In this document: positions 1-6,551 of the stretch, in pieces
Layout of the letters: every line of letters begins with the position of its first letter
Position numbering within the stretch: position 1 is the stretch's first letter
Assembly (NCBI GenBank): GCA_002441045.1
Contig: DJWQ01000029.1
Coordinates: 15,507-26,022 of the forward strand
Source of the DNA: Firmicutes bacterium UBA6226
Lineage (GTDB): Bacteria > Bacillota_A > Clostridia > Peptostreptococcales > Acidaminobacteraceae
Reading direction: 5' to 3'
Length of the DNA stretch: 10,516 nt
The notes under the pieces: model-generated
Told to the model about the DNA's origin: nothing
The model's input: the letters and a program-made list of their open reading frames with translations, nothing else
The model's database searches: none
Translations under genes and position numbers: made by a program

Positions 1-2
1 TA

Positions 3-8
3 TATAAT
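3..8 (+). promoter_or_regulatory. Possible -10 box for the MocR-type regulator gene
   Basis: A perfect TATAAT lies at the window edge, 57 bases before the start codon of the regulator gene. The matching -35 would be outside the window, so this is only half a promoter and could be chance in AT-rich sequence. The bases between it and the gene show no hairpin. Confidence 0.3.
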
Positions 9-64
9 TGGGTTTATCAATAGATGCAGAAACGAACTAATTAACAAGGTCAGATGGAGGAGAT

Positions 65-1465
65 ATGTTAGGCGTAGTTATTGATTTTGAAAGTACATCA
101 GAGCCCAAATACATACAACTGTATCATTATCTCAAATCTGAGATAGAAAATGGTAACATTCCACCTTATGAGAAGCTACCTTCCGTTAGAGCGCTGTCTC
201 AAACGCTTAAAGTGAGTAAAGTGACTGTGGAAAATGCTTATAATCAGCTGCAGCTGGAAGGGTATATAGAAAGTCGCGCTAAGAGTGGCTATTTTGTTAT
301 GCAGCTAGGCAATCACGATCTAACGACCAAACGGTTATACACAAATAGGTCAACCTCATCAGGTTTTGTAAGGGAAACTTCAAAACCATATAATAGCGAT
401 GGCGCAGAGGCGAGTACCTTTAACTTTACGCAATGGCGAAAAGTGGTTAATAGAGTACTGGAATATGATACGGATCAGCTATTATCCTATGGAGATGTTA
501 AAGGCGAACTGATGCTTAGAACTGAAATTGCTAAGTTTGTAAGACATACGCGCGGCGTTTCTTGTGAACCCGAGCAAATCGTCATCGGTGCGGGTATTCA
601 ATATTTGTTTGGTCTAATAGCCACTACTTTTAGAACCAATCATGGCATCATCGCATTTGAGCACCCAGGCTTTTCAAAGGGGATGTACGTTTTTGAGGAT
701 TATGGATACGCGCGCGCAGAGATACCACTTGAAAGAGATGGTATTGATATAAAAGCTTTAGAGGCGTCAAAAGCAAAGGTCGTATATGTTTCGCCGTCGC
801 ACCAATACCCAATGGGGGGTGTCATGGGGATTAAGAAAAGGCTTCAATTGTTGGAATGGGCGTCTAAATCAAATGGCTATATTATCGAGGATGATTACGA
901 TAGCCTTTTGAGGTATGATGGTATGCCTGTACCAGCTTTACAAGGCTTGCGAGACGGAGAGCACGTTATCTATGTGGGTTCTTTTTCAAAGCTTTTAATA
1001 CCTGCACTTAGAATCAGTTTTATGGTCATTCCTAGAACGCTTAACGAAGCGTTTAACCAGGTGATTTCAAGATATTCTCAGTCTGTTTCAAAAATTGAAC
1101 AGTTAGCTTTAGCACGATACATGGCTGAAGGCGCTTTCGAGAGACACATTAGAAGAATAAAGAAAACATATGGAAAGAAAAATCAACGATTACTAGAGAC
1201 TTTCAAATCAATTAATAGTCAGTGGTTGGCACTTATGGGAAAGGGCTCGGGGCTTCACGTTACTTTGAAGCTCGATAAAAAAGTAAATCGAGATGTGTTT
1301 ATCAAATCGTGTGAAGCAGTAGGGATACTACTTGAACCAGTTGTTGGTTATAATGACTCTATCGTCGTATTTTCGTATAGTGGTATATTAGACGATCAAA
1401 TGATGGACGTGGTGAAAACCATGTGTCGAATTGCAGAAGAAAGCGCTCATATCATTAAATCTTAA
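65..1465 (+). CDS. MocR/GabR-family transcriptional regulator (GntR HTH + aminotransferase-like domain)
   Basis: The 466-residue product has the MocR layout. An N-terminal winged helix of the GntR family spans about residues 12-78, with the typical run LPSVRALSQTLKVSKVTV followed by ENAYNQLQLEGYIES. After a linker of about 40 residues comes a fold-type I aminotransferase-like domain from about 120 to the end. Family marks are SPSHQYPMGGVM, the EDDYDS cofactor-binding stretch (residues 275-280) and the Schiff-base lysine in SFSK (K309), so PLP binding should be intact. Length is normal for the family (about 450-500). The start is supported by GGAGG at 56-60 upstream of ATG. Such proteins sense PLP or an amine/amino acid and activate or repress metabolic genes such as gabT or pdxST, often divergent to the regulator. 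The target here would lie left of the window: the gene to the right is a convergent permease with its own control. Specific effector unknown. Confidence 0.93.
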   Translation: MLGVVIDFESTSEPKYIQLYHYLKSEIENGNIPPYEKLPSVRALSQTLKVSKVTVENAYNQLQLEGYIESRAKSGYFVMQLGNHDLTTKRLYTNRSTSSGFVRETSKPYNSDGAEASTFNFTQWRKVVNRVLEYDTDQLLSYGDVKGELMLRTEIAKFVRHTRGVSCEPEQIVIGAGIQYLFGLIATTFRTNHGIIAFEHPGFSKGMYVFEDYGYARAEIPLERDGIDIKALEASKAKVVYVSPSHQYPMGGVMGIKKRLQLLEWASKSNGYIIEDDYDSLLRYDGMPVPALQGLRDGEHVIYVGSFSKLLIPALRISFMVIPRTLNEAFNQVISRYSQSVSKIEQLALARYMAEGAFERHIRRIKKTYGKKNQRLLETFKSINSQWLALMGKGSGLHVTLKLDKKVNRDVFIKSCEAVGILLEPVVGYNDSIVVFSYSGILDDQMMDVVKTMCRIAEESAHIIKS

Positions 1466-1471
1466 ATCTAA

Positions 1472-1524
1472 AAGTCCTGAATCAATTTAAGCATCTGCTA
1501 CTATTGATTCAGGACTTATTTTTT
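1472..1524 (+). terminator. Rho-independent terminator of the MocR-type gene
   Basis: A perfect 15-bp stem (AAGTCCTGAATCAAT at 1472-1486 pairing with ATTGATTCAGGACTT at 1503-1517) encloses a 16-base loop. It is followed by ATTTTTT, 6 bases after the regulator stop codon. Read from the other strand the same stem is followed only by CTTTTAGATTT, so it may also work, less efficiently, for the convergent permease gene that ends at 1571. Confidence 0.9.
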
Positions 1525-1570
1525 ATATTGATTGGTCAGAGTTTATATGATATTGCAATTCATTCCGATC

Positions 1571-2815
1571 TTATGCTTCTTTGATAAAAGCAGTCAAGAT
1601 TGCATTTAAGATAACACCTGTTAAAGCAGCAAGGCTTAAACCTGAAAGTGCTACTGCTGTTCCTGGTACAGGTAACGAGATTGCTAAGCTTGGCAGGTAC
1701 GATGGTGCAAGACCGATGAATAAGATAACGACCATTACCAAGACGTTTTTAAAGTTCATTTTCACGTTGTTATCCTTGATGTTTTTAACCCCGATGAAAG
1801 CGATCATTGAGAATAACATGATACTGATGCCGCCCATAACTGAAGTTGGGATAGATTGAAGTGTTGCACCCAATTTGCCGACTAAAGCTAAGATGATTGC
1901 GAATACTGCAGTAATTCTTAAGATTGCTGGGTTGTAGTTTTTAGTAATCGCTAAAACGCCAGTGTTTTCACCGTAAGTTGTATTTGCTGGTCCGCCGATA
2001 AAGCCTGCGAACATAGTCGCTAAACCATCGCCTAAGAGCGTTCTATTTAAGCCAGGATTTTCAATGAAGTTTTTACCTACAACAGCGCCGTTTGTCGTTA
2101 CATCGCCTACGTGCTCCATGAATACTGCAAGTACCACTGGTGCGATGATTAAGATTGCTTCAGCTGTAAATTTTGGGAATGTAAATGCTGGAATCGAAAG
2201 GTAAGATGCGCTTTGGATACCGGTGAAATCAACTAATCCCATTACAGAAGCGATGATATATCCTGAAACAACACCGATTAAGATTGCCAATTGTTTGATA
2301 AAGCCTTTTCCAAGTAAGTTGATTGAAAGTGCGATGCCAAGCGTTAATACTGCAACAAGATAATTTGATGATGCCATGTTAACTGCAACTGGTACTAAGT
2401 TTAAACCAATAACGATAATCATTGGACCGACAACATGTGAAGGTAATATTTTTTTGATATTGCCAACGCCAATTGACTTTACTAAGAAAGATAATAGCAC
2501 ATAAATAAATCCCGCGACTACTATGCCACCTTGCGCATAAGCTAAATCACCGGAATACATATCTCTTACTTGAATAATTAATGGAATAAATGCAAATGAA
2601 GAACCTAAGAAAACTGGAACTTTGAATTCTGTACAGAAGTGGAAAATTAACGTACCAACACCAGCGCTGAACAATGCAACTGATGGGTTTAAACCAGTTA
2701 GAATTGGAACAAGAACGGTAGCACCGAACATTGCGATAAGGTGTTGAAGACCTAAAACGAAACTTTTAGCATCCTTAAGAGTAGAAATGTTTGCTGCATA
2801 GCTGTTTGTAGACAT
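1571..2815 (-). CDS. uraA: Uracil/xanthine permease, NCS2 family (UraA/PyrP type)
   Basis: The 414-residue integral membrane protein is of the nucleobase:cation symporter-2 family and about the usual length (UraA is roughly 430). Hydrophobic segments fill the whole chain. Family signatures are LGLQHLIAMFGATVLVP near the N terminus, MEHVGDVTTNGAVVGK (E234) and NTTYGENTGVLA (E283). E234 and E283 sit at the spacing of the two substrate-binding glutamates that I recall for E. coli UraA (E241 and E290). The likely reaction is proton-coupled uptake of uracil for salvage. The start is fixed by GGGAGG at 2823-2828, seven bases from ATG. The uracil assignment rests mainly on the PyrR-type leader upstream, since PyrR controls pyrimidine genes. 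Sequence alone would also allow xanthine. An Asp (D238) stands where UraA has a His. No partner gene follows, so the transcript is monocistronic. Confidence 0.92.
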   Translation of the reverse strand: MSTNSYAANISTLKDAKSFVLGLQHLIAMFGATVLVPILTGLNPSVALFSAGVGTLIFHFCTEFKVPVFLGSSFAFIPLIIQVRDMYSGDLAYAQGGIVVAGFIYVLLSFLVKSIGVGNIKKILPSHVVGPMIIVIGLNLVPVAVNMASSNYLVAVLTLGIALSINLLGKGFIKQLAILIGVVSGYIIASVMGLVDFTGIQSASYLSIPAFTFPKFTAEAILIIAPVVLAVFMEHVGDVTTNGAVVGKNFIENPGLNRTLLGDGLATMFAGFIGGPANTTYGENTGVLAITKNYNPAILRITAVFAIILALVGKLGATLQSIPTSVMGGISIMLFSMIAFIGVKNIKDNNVKMNFKNVLVMVVILFIGLAPSYLPSLAISLPVPGTAVALSGLSLAALTGVILNAILTAFIKEA

Positions 2816-2822
2816 AAAAAAA

Positions 2823-2849
2823 CCTCCCTTTAATACTTTTCATGGGAGA
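2823..2849 (-). terminator. Regulatory hairpin hiding the uraA Shine-Dalgarno, followed by U7
   Basis: In the leader RNA, UCUCCC (2849-2844) can pair with GGGAGG (2828-2823), with a 15-base loop and seven U directly after it. GGGAGG is also the ribosome binding site. The element can therefore act as a weak intrinsic terminator, as a sequestering hairpin, or both. It competes with an upstream 8-bp hairpin (2846-2853 with 2858-2865, loop 2854-2857), which uses the same UCUC bases and would be the antiterminator candidate. The stem is only 6 bp including one G-U, so the function is inferred from position next to the PyrR site. Confidence 0.55.
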
Positions 2850-2864
2850 AGATCGCAATCTTCT

Positions 2865-2895
2865 CTTCTTAGCCTCTCTGGACCAAATTAAAAAG
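2865..2895 (-). promoter_or_regulatory. PyrR-binding RNA element (pyr anti-antiterminator) in the uraA leader
   Basis: The leader contains GGUCCAGAGAGGCU (2884-2871), which fits the PyrR-binding consensus ARUCCNGNGAGGYU at every position except A to G at the first base. That change still allows pairing as G-U. The upper stem is GG(U)CC with GGCU around an AGAGA loop. CUUUUU (2895-2890) can pair with AAGAAG (2870-2865) as a lower stem, leaving an asymmetric 5'-side bulge as in known PyrR sites. By family knowledge, PyrR with UMP binds such RNA and lowers expression of pyrimidine genes. This supports a uracil permease as the downstream gene. The pyrR gene is not in the window. Confidence 0.85.
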
Positions 2896-2914
2896 CTTTA
2901 TTTAATTCTTAAAG

Positions 2915-2943
2915 ATAATAACACATTGAGATTGTAAAATCAA
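2915..2943 (-). promoter_or_regulatory. Promoter of uraA
   Basis: On the minus strand there is TTGATT (2943-2938), a 17-base spacer and TATTAT (2920-2915), with TGT just before the -10 giving an extended -10. Transcription would start near 2908, just upstream of the PyrR-binding element, leaving a leader of about 90 bases. That is the expected geometry for a short attenuator. Confidence 0.7.
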
Positions 2944-2974
2944 TACAATTTTTAATTTATTTTACCCCTTCTTA

Positions 2975-2983
2975 TGGTATGAT
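2975..2983 (+). promoter_or_regulatory. Probable extended -10 promoter of the thioesterase gene
   Basis: TGG-TATGAT is an extended -10 element pointing toward the thioesterase gene, with no good -35. A second candidate is TATAAT at 3003-3008, also without a clear -35. Either would give a short untranslated leader. The two divergent transcripts (this one and uraA) start about 80 bases apart and do not overlap. Confidence 0.45.
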
Positions 2984-3036
2984 GTTAGTGTACTGTATAC
3001 AATATAATGTAATATCGACAGAAAGAGGTGAAGGCA

Positions 3037-3777
3037 TTGGGATTGAAGTACGAGAGAGAATATCAGCTCAATTATTTTGATTTTGATAAAAACTATCAGA
3101 TAAAACCGACCACATTGATGAACTTTCTTCAAGATATATCGACGAGACATTTTGAAGATGCGACATGTGATGTACCAAGAGAAGATTTACCAGGACTCTG
3201 GGTAATTGTAGAATGGGATATAAAGAAGAACGATGTCTCTTTGAAAGCTGGAATGATCAAAGTGGTCACTGAGCCGATTTACTTTAGGAAGTTCATCGCA
3301 TATAGATGCTATGAAGTATATAATCATGAGAATGAGCTCGTCTTAACGGGCTATAGCAAGTGGGCTTACATAGATCCAGTTCTCAGAAAGCAAGTGAATA
3401 TTCCTAAGTTTCTCAATGCGCTTTTCCATGTTGAAGCCGATGCAGAGAAACCCGATAAACTTTCTTTTAATGATTTGTCAATGATTGAGCAGCCTTCAGA
3501 GAGATGCCTTCAAGCGGTCTATACGGATTTGGATGTCAACAAACACGTTAACAATATTACTTATATCAGATGGGCGATTGATTCCTTGGGAAGCGAATAT
3601 ATGGATGGTCATAGATTTTCAGAACTTAAAGTGGCATTCAAAAAAGAGGTGTTTGAGGATCAGCAGATAAAAATATCGACCAAAATAAAAGAAACCGCCA
3701 CGGAGACGGTTTCTGAGCATTTGATATGTGATCTTGACGATCAGCTGTTTGTTCAGGTTGCATTTACTTTTATCTAA
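3037..3777 (+). CDS. Acyl-ACP thioesterase (FatA/FatB-like, double hotdog)
   Basis: The product is a soluble protein of about 246 residues of the acyl-ACP thioesterase family, which hydrolyses acyl-ACP to release free fatty acid. The N-terminal hotdog begins with the typical YQLNYFDFDKNYQIKP and contains LPGLWVIVEWDI. The C-terminal hotdog carries YTDLDVNKHVNNITYIRWA, in which the Asn and His of NKH match the catalytic pair of plant FatA/FatB. Length fits bacterial members. Start choice: GAGGTGA at 3025-3031 is an excellent ribosome site for TTG at 3037. The in-frame GTG at 3028 overlaps that site and is less likely; it would add MKA. The gene is monocistronic. It ends tail-to-tail with the MATE gene, the two stop codons overlapping by 3 bases, and has no terminator of its own that I can see. 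The preferred chain length cannot be read from the sequence. Confidence 0.88.
   Translation: MGLKYEREYQLNYFDFDKNYQIKPTTLMNFLQDISTRHFEDATCDVPREDLPGLWVIVEWDIKKNDVSLKAGMIKVVTEPIYFRKFIAYRCYEVYNHENELVLTGYSKWAYIDPVLRKQVNIPKFLNALFHVEADAEKPDKLSFNDLSMIEQPSERCLQAVYTDLDVNKHVNNITYIRWAIDSLGSEYMDGHRFSELKVAFKKEVFEDQQIKISTKIKETATETVSEHLICDLDDQLFVQVAFTFI
3682..3713 (-). terminator. Terminator of the MATE gene, located inside the opposing thioesterase gene
   Basis: On the minus strand, GAAACCG and CGGTTTC (3713-3707 and 3697-3691) form a 7-bp stem with a 9-base loop. TTTTATTTT follows directly (3690-3682). It lies about 60 bases past the MATE stop codon. Read on the plus strand the hairpin is still present within the thioesterase message but lacks a U-tract, so it should terminate only the minus-strand transcript. 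Confidence 0.72.
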
Positions 3778-5132
3778 ACCAATCGCTTTGCCCATTTGTT
3801 TGAGAGGAGTCTTGGCAAGCCAAAGAAAAGCTTAGCGACTTCTTCTGCATTGACCAATAGTACCACGTAATAGACAGGTAATTTTAAAACGAATGCACCC
3901 AGCAGTGCAAGTGGCACACCTATGAGCCACACACATGAGATTTCCAAAAGCATGGAGTAGAGCGTATCGCCACCACTTCTAAGTGTCCCAATGATTATGA
4001 TGGTGTTGTAAAATTTAAACGACATGAAAAAGGCGAGAATCTTAAGTGTGTGAATGGTGGTTGCATAACCAGACGCATCAAGCTGATACAGCGTTTTTAC
4101 CATCCAAGGTGCAGTAAGGTTAATCGCAAATCCAATGACGATGCCACATAGGATACTAAGTGCTAAGAATCGTTTGTTATAATCGATGGCTTTTTCAATT
4201 TCGTTAGCGCCTAGCGTGTTACCGAGCATAACAGACGAGGCGTTTCCTAAACCGAATCCAACGACCATGAAGATGCTATTGACGGTATTGGTGATCATAA
4301 CTGCAGCGACAGCTTCTGTGCTAATACGCGCGTAAACCAGTGCATATACCGTCATACCGAGTGACCAGAAGCCCTCGTTTAAAATAACTGGTAGAGCAGT
4401 TTTCCCAACCCGTTTAACGAGCTCGGCACTGATGTTTTTAAAGTCCCTAAATTTAACAGCAAGAACTGGTATACTGCTATAGATACCATATAGGATGATA
4501 CACAGTTCAACGATTCTAGCGATTAAGGTCGCTGTTGCTGCACCTTTAATGCCCATGGCTTCAAAACCAAAATGCCCAAAGATAAGAGTATAGTTGAGTG
4601 CAGTGTTTATAAGCAGTGAGATAACGCTTGCGGTCATGGGTAACTTAGGTCTACCAACACTTCTAGATGAAAATCCAAATGCAAAGCTAATCGCAGTAAG
4701 GATATAACTAATGCTGACGATTTTAAGATAATCAGTACCCAGTTTTACAACTTCAGTATCCTTTGACATAAGACCGAGGATTTGATTTGGAAAGACAAAT
4801 CCAGCCAAGAAGAAAAGGGATGACATAAAAATTGCAAATATTAACCCTATGGATAAAACCGATTTGATTTTATCGGTTTCTTTTTTACCCCAAAATTGTG
4901 CGATGTAGATGCTAATCCCACTGTTGCCGCCAAAAAGAATCAAGGTCATAATGAAAAAAATCTGATTGGCAAGCCCTGTAGCCGCTATAAAAGTTTCGCC
5001 TAACTGCCCAATCATGACGTTATCGACGAGATTGAGAGACGATGAAATCAAGTTTTGAATGACGATCGGTATTGAGATCGTGAATAATAATTTATAGAAT
5101 TCTTTATTTTTTTTGTAACTTAACGAAACCAA
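3774..5132 (-). CDS. MATE-family multidrug/cation efflux transporter
   Basis: The product is a polytopic membrane protein of about 452 residues with two homologous halves of six segments each, the MATE (MatE/NorM) pattern. It begins FTISIPIVIQNLISSSLNLVDNVMIGQLGE, the usual first-segment signature with the VDNVMIG stretch. In the second half FWSLGMTVYALVYARIS is the matching repeat. MATE proteins export drugs or metabolites in exchange for sodium or protons; the substrate is not predictable. Start choice: AGGAGG at 5137-5142 is followed after four bases by TTG at 5132. An in-frame GTG at 5195 would add 21 residues, including a Gly-Gly pair encoded by the ribosome site itself, and has no good ribosome site, so I reject it. 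The gene is alone in its transcript. Its stop (TAG) overlaps the stop of the convergent thioesterase gene. Confidence 0.92.
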   Translation of the reverse strand: MVSLSYKKNKEFYKLLFTISIPIVIQNLISSSLNLVDNVMIGQLGETFIAATGLANQIFFIMTLILFGGNSGISIYIAQFWGKKETDKIKSVLSIGLIFAIFMSSLFFLAGFVFPNQILGLMSKDTEVVKLGTDYLKIVSISYILTAISFAFGFSSRSVGRPKLPMTASVISLLINTALNYTLIFGHFGFEAMGIKGAATATLIARIVELCIILYGIYSSIPVLAVKFRDFKNISAELVKRVGKTALPVILNEGFWSLGMTVYALVYARISTEAVAAVMITNTVNSIFMVVGFGLGNASSVMLGNTLGANEIEKAIDYNKRFLALSILCGIVIGFAINLTAPWMVKTLYQLDASGYATTIHTLKILAFFMSFKFYNTIIIIGTLRSGGDTLYSMLLEISCVWLIGVPLALLGAFVLKLPVYYVVLLVNAEEVAKLFFGLPRLLSNKWAKRLV

Positions 5133-5136
5133 GTTG

Positions 5137-5142
5137 CCTCCT
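5137..5142 (-). promoter_or_regulatory. Ribosome binding site that sets the MATE start
   Basis: A perfect AGGAGG lies four bases before TTG (5132-5130). The spacing is a little short, but no other start nearby has a comparable site. This moves the start inward from the longest open frame. Confidence 0.7.
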
Positions 5143-5221
5143 AAAATAGGTCTGTAAATAGGTTGAGTGATGATATAAATATACTGAGAGTCCACCTATT
5201 CTATTATTACCGCAATCCATT

Positions 5222-5251
5222 AAAAAAGCAATCCTTTCATAAGGATTGCTT
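5222..5251 (-). terminator. Rho-independent terminator of the arsR-permease-thioredoxin operon
   Basis: A perfect 11-bp stem (AAGCAATCCTT with AAGGATTGCTT, positions 5251-5241 and 5236-5226) with a 4-base loop is followed on the minus strand by a T-run (5227-5222, partly within the stem). It starts 4 bases after the thioredoxin stop codon. The 5' arm is duplicated within the last codons of that gene (5272-5262), so a second, looser hairpin is possible with the same 3' arm. Confidence 0.88.
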
Positions 5252-5255
5252 AAGC

Positions 5256-5486
5256 TTATGAAAGGATTGCTTTTACTTCATCAACGGTTAAGAGCTTACC
5301 TGTTGATTTTACTTTTTCATCAACGACGAGAGCGGGTGTTTGCATGACGCCGTAGCCTATGATTTTTCCGATATCTTCCACTTTTTCCACGGTTGCTTCT
5401 AATCCGAGTTCTGCCACAGCTTGGCGAGTGTGCTTCTCTAATTTTTTACATTTGTCACAGCCAGTTCCCAGTACTTTAATTGTCAT
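5256..5486 (-). CDS. Mini-thioredoxin / small redox-active disulfide protein (TM0996/MTH895 type)
   Basis: The product is a 76-residue cytosolic protein with a thioredoxin fold reduced to its core. It starts MTIKVLGTGCDKCKKLE, with the active-site pair C10 and C13 (CDKC) directly after the first strand. It has the cis-proline of the fold at QTPAL (P51) and ends in a short helix, VDEVKAILS. Length is typical for this family (about 75-80), which is often annotated as thioredoxin family protein or redox-active disulfide protein 2. AGGAGG at 5494-5499 lies seven bases before ATG. It is the last gene of a three-gene operon after arsR and an ArsP-type permease, an arrangement common for this family. 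A plausible job, inferred only, is reducing the metal(loid), the permease cysteines or the regulator cysteines. Confidence 0.88.
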   Translation of the reverse strand: MTIKVLGTGCDKCKKLEKHTRQAVAELGLEATVEKVEDIGKIIGYGVMQTPALVVDEKVKSTGKLLTVDEVKAILS

Positions 5487-5541
5487 AAAATAGCCTCCTA
5501 AGAATTTCTTTATTTAAGTTCTTCTATAATATAGTAGGTTG

Positions 5542-5560
5542 ATTTGCTAAATGAGCAAAT
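5542..5560 (-). other. Hairpin across the permease stop codon
   Basis: ATTTGCT and AGCAAAT (7-bp stem, 5-base loop) bracket the TAG stop of the permease gene in the operon message. No U-tract follows, so this is not a standard terminator. It could protect or separate the upstream message, or be incidental. Confidence 0.35.
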
Positions 5561-6551
5561 AACCAAATGCATTAAAAATAAAGCCAATTGTTAATATCCC
5601 AACGCTGACAATCGCTACAAAAAGTAGTAACAAACGCGTCTGAACCACTTTTTTTAGCAAGATCATGGATGGCAGTGAAAGTGCGGTCACAGCCATCATA
5701 AAGGCAAGTGCTGTTCCAATTCCAATGCCTCTTGCAACAAGTGCCTCTGCAATAGGCAATGTGCCAAATATATCTGCATACATTGGAATTCCAACAAGAG
5801 TTGCAAGAGGGACAGAATACCATTTATCTTGACCTAGCAATGCTGTGATCACTGATTCAGGAATGACATTGTGGATTAGAGCACCAATGGATACGCCGAT
5901 TAAGATATAGAGCCATACCTTGTTGACAATTTCTTTTACTTGTCCAATTGCAAAGTTGTGGCGTTCTTTGCGTGTCATTGCATCGGGTTCAAAATCAGCA
6001 CCACCTAAACCGTAAACATAAGGTGCAACGTATCTTTCTACTTTCAAGTAGCTGAGAAGCGTACCAGAAACCACTGCGAGTAATATGCCGAACAGGACAT
6101 AAGCTATAGCGATTCGCCAGTTGAATATACTGGCAAGCAGTAAAACAGAAGCGAGATCCACAAGTGGTGAAGAAATTAAAAATGAAAATGTAACGCCGAC
6201 CGGCAAACCTGCGTTTGTAAATCCAATAAAAAGTGGGATTGAAGAGCAGGAGCAAAATGGTGTTACGGTTCCTAATAATGCGCCTAAAAGGTTCGCTGTG
6301 ATACCGTTGAAACGACCTATAATCTTCTTTGTACGCTCTGGTGGAAAGTAACTTTGTATATAGGAAACAAAGTATATTAGTACTGCGAGAAGTATCATAA
6401 TTTTAATCGTATCATAGATGAAGAAATGCAGACTGGAGCCTACTTTTCCATCGAGATTGAGTTTAAAGAGATCACCTAGTAGCCATGTTACTAGGTCGGA
6501 TAACCAAACCATTTTTAAAATTTGATCATTTAAAAAACTGAAAATAAACAT
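5547..6551 (-). CDS. Permease of the ArsP_1/DUF318 (YraQ) family, probable (organo)arsenical exporter
   Basis: The 334-residue membrane protein has about eight hydrophobic segments. The family hallmark TPFCSCSSIPLFIGF carries the cysteine pair C100 and C102. It is followed by GLPVGVTFSFLISSPLVD and, in the second half, by GIPMYADIFGTLPIAEAL, which repeats the same half-motif. A soluble loop lies between about residues 175 and 210. Members studied (ArsP of Campylobacter) export trivalent methyl- and aryl-arsenicals, and the paired cysteines fit a thiol-reactive substrate. Many homologues remain unassigned. The start ATG directly abuts the arsR stop (GGAGGCTAAATG), and its ribosome site lies within the last codons of arsR, so translation is probably coupled. 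An ArsR-type regulator upstream and a dithiol protein downstream support a metalloid role. The arsenic assignment is an inference. Confidence 0.85.
   Translation of the reverse strand: MFIFSFLNDQILKMVWLSDLVTWLLGDLFKLNLDGKVGSSLHFFIYDTIKIMILLAVLIYFVSYIQSYFPPERTKKIIGRFNGITANLLGALLGTVTPFCSCSSIPLFIGFTNAGLPVGVTFSFLISSPLVDLASVLLLASIFNWRIAIAYVLFGILLAVVSGTLLSYLKVERYVAPYVYGLGGADFEPDAMTRKERHNFAIGQVKEIVNKVWLYILIGVSIGALIHNVIPESVITALLGQDKWYSVPLATLVGIPMYADIFGTLPIAEALVARGIGIGTALAFMMAVTALSLPSMILLKKVVQTRLLLLFVAIVSVGILTIGFIFNAFGYLLI

Noticed and set aside
2991..3008. Palindromic TGTATACA-like sequence before the thioesterase gene as a FapR or FadR operator
   Set aside because: It does not match the FapR box as I know it, is short, and overlaps a possible -10 (TATAAT), so AT-rich composition explains it.
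3485..3670. Second plus-strand frame within the thioesterase gene
   Set aside because: It is a frame shadow of a conserved coding region: the true frame carries the catalytic NKHVNN motif at the same place.
3691..3713. Plus-strand terminator for the thioesterase gene from the same hairpin
   Set aside because: It is inside the coding frame and is followed by TGAGCAT, with no U-tract, so only the minus-strand reading works as a terminator.
6121..6351. Plus-strand open frame of 76 codons antisense to the permease
   Set aside because: It is fully inside a well-supported gene, has no ribosome site, and its product resembles no family. The same holds for other antisense frames at 1581-1859, 2962-3150, 7066-7368 and 8980-9195.
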